From the IMG/VR virus record IMGVR_UViG_3300002835_001210, positions 1-22,215 of that record: a stretch of 22,215 nucleotides of DNA. The stretch is one strand, 5' to 3'. The notes beneath the pieces are model-generated. The model saw nothing but the letters and a program-made list of their open reading frames with translations. It ran no database searches and was not told where the DNA came from. The position numbers were made by a program, and so were the translations under genes. This document shows positions 1-7,001 of the stretch, piece by piece. Origin of the DNA: a virus. Each line of letters starts with the position of its first letter. The first letter of the stretch is position 1.

Positions 1-1367
1 CCTGTTAAGTTTTTAAGATTATCGTTCACCATTTCAGCAACTACATTACCGTTTGCATCAAGTGGAGCGGCACCTGTCGTTCCTCCCAACTTAGCAGGTA
101 ACTTTACAAGCCCTCTAATCTCGTTTGGATCCATGCTTTCAAGAACCTTATTAGCCACCAACGGACTTAAAGAATTTATCGCATTTATGATAACACTATC
201 ATCTACCGTTGCAGGATAGTCTTCTATGTTCACGCCTAATTTATCAAGGAAGTATTTTTTTGGAAGACCAAGCCCTGTGATTATTTCAGAAGTTAATTCA
301 ATCCCTATCGGCTCTGTAGGAATTATCTTTGCTTCTACCGGGATTCCTGAAAGTAAAAATAATCCGCTAAATGCTTCTTCGTGTATCTGCTGCCTTTCGT
401 TTACATACGTGTTTTTAAATATCTCATAAGCATCTCTAAGTTCACTTCTGCCGCCAAGCTGCCCCTCTGTTTTAATTCCAAAAAGTGAAGGGCTTGTTAT
501 CTTATGACTTGCAAAAATCTCTTGTTGAATTAATAAATTGATATTAGTAAAGTCTTCTTTTGTAAGCTGCGAAGTACCTAAATCCGTTACCGTTACTGCA
601 TTAGCCGGGTTCTTGTTAAATGCAACCATGAACTTCTTACCCTCGCTGCCTGTAAATTTCTTTTCTAACGCTTTCTCAATTTCTCTTTTCTGCTCAAGTG
701 ATGGCTCACCTTCATTAAAGTTTATTAGCTTACTGGCTACAAAGCCATCCTTAGCCATCCCCAGCACGTGCCTGCCCATTAGTCTATCAGCATCAATATA
801 ATTTAAAGCCTGATAATAAGACGGCAAAGGATAAACGTCTGACTGATCGCCTATGCTCTTAACAAAAAGAACCTGTGAACCTTTCCTATCATTCACGTCG
901 AATGCAGGATAATCCCTTTCCTTTAATTTATCTTTAGCAGAAATCTGCTTGTAAATATCCCACTCATCTTTCACCCAAAATGTAGAATTATCATAATTCG
1001 TTCTTACCTTATGATACTTCAAATGATAGATACTTGCTATCGTTCCTCCCTTGTTCCAAATTATTTGTAAGTAGTAACCGCCGAACTTTTCATAATCCAA
1101 AACACATTTCCTTAATAACTCGTTCCACGTTTCTGAATCGTTTGGATTTTTATAATCTTTTATTTTTGCAAATCCATTTCCGAAAATGTAAGTCGCTTTG
1201 CTTTGCACAATAGCCCCATGTTTAGGGCTTTCATTGTACAAGTCATTGAGGTAAGTAGGGAAGGTATTTTTCTCGCCAAAGTTTACAATGCCACTGCCTT
1301 TGCGTTCGGTAAATACAGGCTGTTCAGCCCTCGCAAATGATACCTGTATAAGATTGTAATCTATCAT
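1..1367 (-). CDS. Phage portal protein (3' end beyond the window)
   Basis: The reading frame opens at ATG 1367 and stays open to base 1, giving about 455 residues without a stop, so the C-terminus lies outside the window. The protein would form the dodecameric portal ring at the capsid vertex through which DNA is packaged and to which the tail attaches. Visible family features are a central YPLPSYYQALNYID segment, then GFVASKLINFNEG, and near residue 270 the stretch SHKITSPSLFGIKTEGQLGG, which I recognise from portals of Bacteroidota phages. Its start overlaps the stop of the 117-residue gene by 4 bp (ATGA), indicating translational coupling. It is placed far from the terminase and downstream of capsid and tail-tube genes, which is unusual. 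The identification is by recognition of family pattern, not by a search. Confidence 0.88.
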   Translation of the reverse strand, partial: MIDYNLIQVSFARAEQPVFTERKGSGIVNFGEKNTFPTYLNDLYNESPKHGAIVQSKATYIFGNGFAKIKDYKNPNDSETWNELLRKCVLDYEKFGGYYLQIIWNKGGTIASIYHLKYHKVRTNYDNSTFWVKDEWDIYKQISAKDKLKERDYPAFDVNDRKGSQVLFVKSIGDQSDVYPLPSYYQALNYIDADRLMGRHVLGMAKDGFVASKLINFNEGEPSLEQKREIEKALEKKFTGSEGKKFMVAFNKNPANAVTVTDLGTSQLTKEDFTNINLLIQQEIFASHKITSPSLFGIKTEGQLGGRSELRDAYEIFKNTYVNERQQIHEEAFSGLFLLSGIPVEAKIIPTEPIGIELTSEIITGLGLPKKYFLDKLGVNIEDYPATVDDSVIINAINSLSPLVANKVLESMDPNEIRGLVKLPAKLGGTTGAAPLDANGNVVAEMVNDNLKNLT

Positions 1368-1717
1368 ACTACAAATGTGTTATCCTGACCATCGTATTCA
1401 TCAGGCGTAAATGAATCGCCAACAACAACCATAAAACCACTCTCCACTAAATTCAAACCTGTCGGGTCTATATTCGTTGAACTTAACTGCTCGTAAATTT
1501 CATAATTGTAATATCCGTATTGAGAGAATAATGAACCCGATATTGTTGCTTTGTTGAATCTGTAATTGTACAGGCTTGTATCAGTAGCAACATAATAAAT
1601 TATTTCATTTGTTGTTCTGTTTGTAAATTTAAAAAGAAAGTACGGATTTACAAGAACACAACTTTCCGTTGCTGTGAATAGTAACGTATTGGTAATATCT
1701 TTATTTATTTGCAGCAT
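1364..1717 (-). CDS. Small structural protein of unknown role (117 aa)
   Basis: A 117-residue protein with no membrane segment or signal peptide, rich in aromatic and beta-prone residues. The middle contains a YNYEIYEQLSSTN stretch followed by LVESGFMVVVG, a pattern I associate with small virion-related proteins encoded beside capsid and tail genes of Bacteroidota phages; the precise role is not known to me. It could be a head-tail connector or a minor tail component. The ATG directly follows the T-tract of an intrinsic terminator, so there is no normal leader and it can only be made from readthrough or an alternative start of transcription. The stop overlaps the portal start by 4 bp. Confidence 0.75.
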   Translation of the reverse strand: MLQINKDITNTLLFTATESCVLVNPYFLFKFTNRTTNEIIYYVATDTSLYNYRFNKATISGSLFSQYGYYNYEIYEQLSSTNIDPTGLNLVESGFMVVVGDSFTPDEYDGQDNTFVV

Positions 1718-1746
1718 AAAAAAAGGGTGAGGGAAATCCCCACCCC
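1718..1746 (-). terminator. Intrinsic terminator after the tail tube gene
   Basis: Read on the minus strand, an 8-bp GC-rich stem (GGGTG plus GGG pairing with CCC plus CACCC, one bulged base) closes a 4-base loop and is followed at once by seven T. This is a textbook rho-independent terminator. It lies 24 bp after the tail tube stop codon and its T-tract abuts the ATG of the next gene. It would cap high-level capsid and tube transcripts and lower portal expression. Confidence 0.85.
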
Positions 1747-1769
1747 TCTTTAGGTTTTCGTTTTAAATA

Positions 1770-2291
1770 TTATCCGGGTGTCTGTAAAGCCAATCCCACC
1801 GCATTTGTTACTTCAAGAACTGGCTCTCTTTGCTCGCCTGCGAATGTAAGATTATAGCCATTCCTGTCTCCTCCTGCAATTCCTGATGTACCTTCACCGG
1901 TTGTTAGCCATAAGCCGTTGTCCTTGCCGTACATTGTCCACCTGCCTGATAACTCCCTTGCTACAATGATAACCCTCGCTTTACCAAGCACAAGAATTAT
2001 ATTTCTTGTTGCGGCATCTCTTTTGTTGAGGGCCATTGTGAACTCATGGTTGAAGAATAGCGATCCGTTTTGTGTGTTACCTACAGGTGTGTCTTTTCCT
2101 TCGGCTGTAGCTTCTGGTATCTCAAATTTGTAAAACCTTTTTCCCGATGCTTTAGTGATGCCAGTTACTAATCCGCTGGCTTCAGCAACGGCAGTAACAT
2201 CGTAGAAGTCGATAATGTAAACTTCTTTGTTACCGCCTACCCCATCCCGGCAGTCAATGGCATAACCTGAACTTATTGAACAATTAGGCAT
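1770..2291 (-). CDS. Major tail tube protein (putative)
   Basis: A 173-residue protein opening with MPNCSISSGYAIDCRDGVGG, then KEVYIIDF, a central LFFNHEFTMALNKRDAATRN, and a C-terminal GDRNGYNLTFAGEQ block. I recognise this layout from abundant structural proteins of Bacteroidota siphophages that are generally annotated as major tail proteins. It would polymerise as rings around the tape measure to form the tail tube. It follows the major capsid gene by 2 bp and is followed by a strong terminator, as expected for a very abundant protein. An alternative is a head decoration or other major virion protein, since the gene sits beside the capsid rather than beside the tape measure. Confidence 0.7.
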   Translation of the reverse strand: MPNCSISSGYAIDCRDGVGGNKEVYIIDFYDVTAVAEASGLVTGITKASGKRFYKFEIPEATAEGKDTPVGNTQNGSLFFNHEFTMALNKRDAATRNIILVLGKARVIIVARELSGRWTMYGKDNGLWLTTGEGTSGIAGGDRNGYNLTFAGEQREPVLEVTNAVGLALQTPG

Positions 2292-2293
2292 AA

Positions 2294-3256
2294 TTAGATT
2301 GTTGATTTGAACTTCACTACTTCGGTTGTAAACGCTACGTTCACACCCATTTTAAAGGCTGCACGGAAACGACCTTCGTTGTTGTCTTCAGAATACCACA
2401 GCTTGTAATTAGCTTCTTCACCTTCGGCATCAACCGCAATTGCAACGTTAGATAATCTCATCGCATACATATCACCTGTTCCGTTCAAGCCGTGTACAGC
2501 TTCTATACGGATGCCTGTACCCGGTACAGTAAGCCCACCGTAGTTAGATTTGTCGTTGAAATTGTAAGAGAAAAGATTAGCCGCTACACCTGCATCTACA
2601 TACAAGTCGTATGCAGCATACTCCATGAAGATAACAGTATCAGTTTTGCCTTTCAAAGCCGCTGGGATAGCGTTCTTCACGGCACGAACAGCAGGGATGA
2701 TGTTAGCTGATGTTAGCCCGGTAATTACTCCAATTCCTGTAAAAGAATTTACGTTTGCATCAACTGGTGAACCTGCATCAATCAATTTGATAAGTCCATC
2801 AAACTTGTTAAGGTTCATATTTCCTGATGCTGTATCACCCTGCCATAATGCTGTTTCCAGTTGGTTTGCGATACGCTCGTTCTTACGGTTAGTCCATGCT
2901 GCTTCCCATGCTGCTGGCTCAAATGATTCATAGGTAGAACCTGCCCTCATTGCTTCCTGAATGAAGGAAGTTTCCAATGTCTTGTAACAAAGGGCTTCTT
3001 CCACTTTGATTTTTCCAACGGTAACGGTACGCTGTGAATAGGTAGTTGTGCCTGATGGATTCCATCCACAAGCATCTGTCTGAAATGGTGCATCGGTATC
3101 CATAAGAGGAATTGCCTCTGCACTCTTTACCTTTGTTAAAACGATACCGCTCTTAGCGATAAGTTCCTGTGTCTTTGCACCGAAGATAGCCGCTGTCAAT
3201 AACGGTTCTACCGATTGCCGTGTGTACGCTCCAATGCCTGATAATGTAAATGCCAT
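2294..3256 (-). CDS. Major capsid protein
   Basis: A 320-residue protein with the usual size and composition of an HK97-fold major capsid protein: an N-terminal region with MAFTLSGIGAYTRQSVEPLL, a mid region MNLNKFDGLIKLIDAGS typical of capsid proteins in which a helix and loop precede the P-domain, a VIFMEYAAYDLYVDAG strand-helix segment, and a C-terminal RFRAAFKMGVNVAFTTEVVKF strand. Capsid subunits form the icosahedral head. It lies just after the scaffold-like gene and the XkdF-type protease gene, which supports the call. The start is preceded by a CCTAAAAAAAA tract and no Shine-Dalgarno sequence. Fold assignment is inferred from pattern and context. Confidence 0.85.
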   Translation of the reverse strand: MAFTLSGIGAYTRQSVEPLLTAAIFGAKTQELIAKSGIVLTKVKSAEAIPLMDTDAPFQTDACGWNPSGTTTYSQRTVTVGKIKVEEALCYKTLETSFIQEAMRAGSTYESFEPAAWEAAWTNRKNERIANQLETALWQGDTASGNMNLNKFDGLIKLIDAGSPVDANVNSFTGIGVITGLTSANIIPAVRAVKNAIPAALKGKTDTVIFMEYAAYDLYVDAGVAANLFSYNFNDKSNYGGLTVPGTGIRIEAVHGLNGTGDMYAMRLSNVAIAVDAEGEEANYKLWYSEDNNEGRFRAAFKMGVNVAFTTEVVKFKSTI

Positions 3257-3267
3257 AGTAGTTTTTT

Positions 3268-3969
3268 TTAGGAAAACAAGATTTTAGTAATGTTTTTTAT
3301 TGTTTCGGATGGTTGCTTAACATCCGCTTTAAAATGATTCTTTTTTTCTACAGTCGGATCTGGTGCTGCTGTTGGTTGCTCTGTTAATGCTTGTACAACT
3401 TCGATAACACCACCTAATACTTTGTTCGATGTTTCTTTGTGCGCTTTCATTTCAACCTGAACACCTTCGATGCTTGTGCGATATGCTTCTACTGCATCCG
3501 CTTGTGCTGCTTTTGCAAGTTCATAACCCATGCAATTCTGCATCAATGCTTTGTTCATCTTTTCCAAAGCTGCAATTCTGTCTTCAATAGTTGCAGCGAA
3601 CTGCATCTTAGAAAACTCTTCCATCTGTTGGATGCTCATTGGTGCAGGTGCTACAGGTGCTACAGGCTTCACTTCTGAAATTATTCCACCCTCTGCAACT
3701 ACCAATACTGTTCCGTCCTGTAAAGTATGCTCGCCTGCTGGTGCTGTAACTTCCGCACCGCTAACGTCTTTAATTTTTACAACTCCGCCTGCTTCGAGCT
3801 TATCAATGCTTACAATCGTAACGCCATCGTTTAACGTGTAATCTGTGCTCATTGTAACTGGTGCTACTGGTGCAGCAGCAGGAACTACAGGAGCAACTGG
3901 TGCAGGGTTTACAAGTGTGTTAAAGAACTCTTTAACCTGCTTTAATATTTCGCTTGCATTTCTTTCCAT
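3268..3969 (-). CDS. Scaffold-like protein
   Basis: About 233 residues from ATG 3969; a TTG nine bases further upstream is possible but less likely. Three parts are visible: a short N-terminal helix and a Pro/Ala/Val-rich linker (PAPVAPVVPAAAPVAPV); a beta-rich unit with two similar halves, each with a TL-DG core followed by Val-rich strands (about residues 43-100); and a C-terminal helical region with predicted coiled-coil character rich in Lys, Glu, Gln and Ala. A long charged helical protein located between protease and major capsid gene is the position of a capsid scaffold, which guides assembly and is then digested. The beta unit resembles extensions found on such proteins in Bacteroidota phages. 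No enzyme motif is visible. Confidence 0.65.
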   Translation of the reverse strand: MERNASEILKQVKEFFNTLVNPAPVAPVVPAAAPVAPVTMSTDYTLNDGVTIVSIDKLEAGGVVKIKDVSGAEVTAPAGEHTLQDGTVLVVAEGGIISEVKPVAPVAPAPMSIQQMEEFSKMQFAATIEDRIAALEKMNKALMQNCMGYELAKAAQADAVEAYRTSIEGVQVEMKAHKETSNKVLGGVIEVVQALTEQPTAAPDPTVEKKNHFKADVKQPSETIKNITKILFS

Positions 3970-4007
3970 ACTTATCAATTATACATTTATAATTTATTTG
4001 TAACTTT

Positions 4008-4580
4008 TTAGCTCAATAACTTTTTTAAACTGTTCAGAATTTCCTCATCAGTTTTTTTCGGAACATCGTAAATAAACAAACCTTCCACGCTAAAACCTTT
4101 AAACTTCCCTTCCTTAACATCTTGCCAAACCTGCTCATTCTCAATGTACATTGAACCGAACCAACTACCATCAGGCGCATCCTCATAACCCGCCATTGGC
4201 TTTATGCCTCGCTTTGTATCACTGATAAAACTTTCAAATAAAACAATGTCAGCAAGTGGCGTGGCGTGCATCTCGTTTACATTGGATTGGTACTTTTTCT
4301 TTGCGTACTTGATAGCAATAGTTTTTATCGTGTCCGCATCGAATACAATGTAATGGCTTCCAAACTCATCGTTTTCCCTGTAGATAGGCTTGTCCGCTAT
4401 CATCAAAGGGCCCGATACTATTCTCTGCTCCTCGCTTTCAATTTTGTATTTCTGTTTGTGAAGATTGAAGAACTGAAAGTCCTCTTGTATAGCAGGTAAG
4501 TCAACAAGCGCAACGGCTGTAACCTCGCTCGCCCCCTCAATGTTGGGGTTAATCTTTAGTTTATAGACAGGAAAATCCAT
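4008..4580 (-). CDS. XkdF-like prohead protease
   Basis: A 190-residue protein matching the XkdF-type putative serine protease domain. Visible landmarks are ALVDLPAIQEDFQFF near the N-terminus, RIVSGPLMIADKPIYR (about residues 53-68), a His in NEMHATPLADIVLFES, and the C-terminal PDGSWFGSMYIENEQVWQDV followed by GKFKGFSVEG. The family is thought to process scaffold and capsid proteins during prohead maturation; the conserved His and the Ser in FSVEG are plausible catalytic residues, by inference. The next genes downstream encode its presumed substrates, the scaffold-like and capsid proteins. The 33-bp gap to the tape measure gene holds nothing recognisable. Confidence 0.82.
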   Translation of the reverse strand: MDFPVYKLKINPNIEGASEVTAVALVDLPAIQEDFQFFNLHKQKYKIESEEQRIVSGPLMIADKPIYRENDEFGSHYIVFDADTIKTIAIKYAKKKYQSNVNEMHATPLADIVLFESFISDTKRGIKPMAGYEDAPDGSWFGSMYIENEQVWQDVKEGKFKGFSVEGLFIYDVPKKTDEEILNSLKKLLS

Positions 4581-4613
4581 AAACTAATTATACTTTAAAA
4601 TCCAAAATGTAAC

Positions 4614-6350
4614 TTAATTGATACGTGCTGCCCTGTTTAAACGCCTGATTCTTTCCTGATTACCGCTTACGTCTGTTTCCAATACATAAGCCCTTGCAGC
4701 CACGTTCCCAATGGCGTTAATGGATTGTTGGTTGAGGTTTGTTGTTGTGGCTTGTGGGGAGAAATTGCCAAGCGAAGGAGCGGCAACCGAACCACCTCCA
4801 CCGCTGCCCGGTACTCGCACGGAGTTTATAGACTTTACCGCCCTCAATCCTGTGGCAATAATTGCAGCCACGTTAGCTATTTTGCTTATCGTTCCAAAAG
4901 GTTCAGGTAACGTACTCTTTGCCCTTATCACTTCGGTTGCTCCTTGATAAGTATTTATTAGTGCTGTTGCGCTTGCTAATACCTTTCCTGCTGCTGTTTG
5001 TTTTCCAACAACGTCTGCAAGTTTATTTGTTGAATCTGCAACTGATTGCAAGTTAGCAACCCTTTGCGCTGCTGCATCTTGTTCAGCCTTTAATAATTCC
5101 GCATCTGATTTTAATTTTAAGTTAGCATAGAACTGCTCCCAGAATATTTTATTTTCTGCTGATTTTCTTGCAGCTTCTTCTTCTTGCTCTGCCTGTGCAT
5201 CGAATTGCTTTTGTGCATTTTCTAAAGCTAAATCATCCGCTTCGTTAGATTGTTTTGATATTGCTTTTTTGGCTTCTTGTAAATCCTGAAACGCCTTTAA
5301 TTCTTTTTCGTATTGCTCTTGCTGTTTTTTTGCTCTTTCTTTTGCAACTCTATCCGCTTCATTAGCTGCATCAATAGCAGCTTTATCTCTAATCTGTTTT
5401 AGCTTTAACTGATTATTCAGTTCCGCTAACTGCCCTTCTTCGTTTATCTTCTTTGCTTGCGCTACAGCCTCATCGCCCCTGTCTTCATCTAATGAATAAG
5501 CCTGCCTGATAAAATTATTCTGTGCCTCGAGTTTCTTCCTCCTGTACTCCTGTTCAATTTGGAATATCTCTTCTTCACTCGCTCCTGCAAGTTTCGCCCT
5601 CGCTATTGCAAACTTCTCTTCCCTGTCTAATCTTGTGTTGATTCTTTTTAGTTCGTCCTCCGCATTTTTTAAAGTTAGGTCGTTAAACTTCTTTTGCGAT
5701 TCCGCTGCCTTATCAGCAGCACTTGTAAACTCTTGAAATGCCTGCACAGCCTCCCCGATAAGTACAACAAGTAAACCAATTCCTGTAGCCGCTATCGCTC
5801 CCTTTAGAACTTTAAATGATGTTGATGTTGTTTCTACTCCTTGACCAAACAACTTCATTACAATAGCTGCCGCCTTAGTCGCTAATTCATTTGCCTTGAT
5901 AAATACAGTGCTGTTTTTTATCTGCGCTCCCAAAGCAATAAACGCATCCTTAGCAGCAAGTATCCCGTTAAGGCCTTGACTTAAAGCCATCACGGAATTG
6001 AGTTTGACTAAAGTTTCTTCAAGTTCTTTGCTCTCCGTTCCAAACAAAGCCTGTGCTCCCTGCAAAGCCTGAAATCCACTTACTGCACCTGTTACAGCAC
6101 CTGCAAGAGCGTTGAACTTCGCATCCGGGTTAAAGGCTTCACTCAACTGCTTAGCATCGCCAATAGCATCTTTTAAATTTGCTACTTTCTTTGCTGCCTC
6201 TATCGCTTCCTTTGATGTTGCACCAAACTTTTCATTGAGCGTTAATAGTTCCTGATTCGCATCCCTTAGCTGTTTCTTAAACGAACCAACGGAGGATTCC
6301 GCTGCTTTACTGCTTACTTCAAGTTCTAACGCTACTGTTGTCTTTGCCAT
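4614..6350 (-). CDS. Tail tape measure protein
   Basis: A 578-residue, strongly helical protein. Residues 1-110 contain Ala/Lys/Glu-rich helices with a GSFKKQLRDANQELLTLNEK start typical of tape measure proteins. A hydrophobic stretch follows near residue 190 (IAATGIGLLVVLIGEAVQAF), then a long Gln/Glu/Lys/Ala coiled coil from about 215 to 430, a second hydrophobic Ala/Ile region, a Gly/Ser linker (PGSGGGGS) and the C-terminal AYVLETDVSGNQERIRRLNR tag seen in tape measures of Bacteroidota phages. It sets tail length; at about 0.15 nm per residue this would suggest a tail near 85-90 nm, an estimate only. The start is directly adjacent to the fibre-like gene stop codon. Confidence 0.82.
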   Translation of the reverse strand: MAKTTVALELEVSSKAAESSVGSFKKQLRDANQELLTLNEKFGATSKEAIEAAKKVANLKDAIGDAKQLSEAFNPDAKFNALAGAVTGAVSGFQALQGAQALFGTESKELEETLVKLNSVMALSQGLNGILAAKDAFIALGAQIKNSTVFIKANELATKAAAIVMKLFGQGVETTSTSFKVLKGAIAATGIGLLVVLIGEAVQAFQEFTSAADKAAESQKKFNDLTLKNAEDELKRINTRLDREEKFAIARAKLAGASEEEIFQIEQEYRRKKLEAQNNFIRQAYSLDEDRGDEAVAQAKKINEEGQLAELNNQLKLKQIRDKAAIDAANEADRVAKERAKKQQEQYEKELKAFQDLQEAKKAISKQSNEADDLALENAQKQFDAQAEQEEEAARKSAENKIFWEQFYANLKLKSDAELLKAEQDAAAQRVANLQSVADSTNKLADVVGKQTAAGKVLASATALINTYQGATEVIRAKSTLPEPFGTISKIANVAAIIATGLRAVKSINSVRVPGSGGGGSVAAPSLGNFSPQATTTNLNQQSINAIGNVAARAYVLETDVSGNQERIRRLNRAARIN

Positions 6351-7001
6351 TTAAAATAATTTTGCTTTTGTCCACTTCATACTTGTTAGCGGTAATATCT
6401 TTGCAGTTCCGTTATTAGTCGCAAACTGAAATTCTACAAATCCATTATTAGATGAATTCTTAATTGTAACGATAACCCTAAATGGAACATTTCTATCATC
6501 GTGAGTAGCTATTGATTTTCCAAGTGTTTCAGATGCAGAAATAATACTCGTGTGCATTGGCTCGTCTGTTTGGTTCAATCCTCCTTCATAATATCCGCTT
6601 ATGGTTGCATCGGTAGGTATTTTAATTGCCAACCTTAAACCTGAATTACTTCCGGCATTTACACAAATTCCGTTTATTTCAACAATATAACTTTCATTTG
6701 CTTTGATGTAAAAAAAATGCCCGGTGCCTGTTGCTTCTGTACTTGATGTTGTAATATCGTTTTGATTATAAATACAACCTTCGCCATTGTTAGCAGTCCA
6801 GTAAGTACCGTTGCCTATGTATGCGCTATTGCCAACAACTGCAAATCCTGTCTTGTAATTCGTAGTATCCGATGGAGGTCGGAAGTTACTGTCCGCAATA
6901 AAGCCCGGTGCTTTTATGAACTTGCTCGAGTAAACTATTCTGCTGCCCGGCTGTGCATAAGCAAACCCGAAACACATCAACAAAGTAAACACGTATTTCA
7001 T
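6351..7001 (-). CDS. Fibre-like virion protein with signal peptide
   Basis: A start at ATG 7001 gives 216 residues and a 1-bp overlap (TGATG) with the upstream tail gene; an upstream ATG at 7037 would add 12 residues. The first 17 residues, MKYVFTLLMCFGFAYAQ, are a convincing Sec signal peptide with an AYA-Q cleavage site. The region PPSDTTNYKTGFAVVGNSAY resembles tail fibre repeats, and the C-terminal part (YIVEINGICVNAGSNSG, later VEFQFATNNGTAKIL, ending TSMKWTKAKLF) resembles the beta-sandwich that ends many phage fibre proteins. It lies between tail protein and tape measure genes. It may be a receptor-binding protein or a secreted protein that modifies the host surface. The secretion signal is odd for a protein assembled in the cytoplasm. 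Confidence 0.68.
   Translation of the reverse strand: MKYVFTLLMCFGFAYAQPGSRIVYSSKFIKAPGFIADSNFRPPSDTTNYKTGFAVVGNSAYIGNGTYWTANNGEGCIYNQNDITTSSTEATGTGHFFYIKANESYIVEINGICVNAGSNSGLRLAIKIPTDATISGYYEGGLNQTDEPMHTSIISASETLGKSIATHDDRNVPFRVIVTIKNSSNNGFVEFQFATNNGTAKILPLTSMKWTKAKLF

Noticed and set aside
538-801. Plus-strand frame of 87 codons opposite the portal gene
   Set aside because: It lies wholly inside the portal gene, has no recognisable domain, and all supported genes are on the other strand.
2625-2933. Plus-strand frame of 102 codons opposite the major capsid gene
   Set aside because: It is a shadow of a well-supported capsid gene and resembles no protein family.
3530-3841. Plus-strand frame of 103 codons opposite the scaffold-like gene
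   Set aside because: It is antisense to the Ala/Pro/Val-rich coding region; its composition reflects that sequence.
3970-3978. TTG start for the scaffold-like protein nine bases upstream
   Set aside because: An ATG at 3969 follows in frame and is the more usual start; the TTG adds only three residues.
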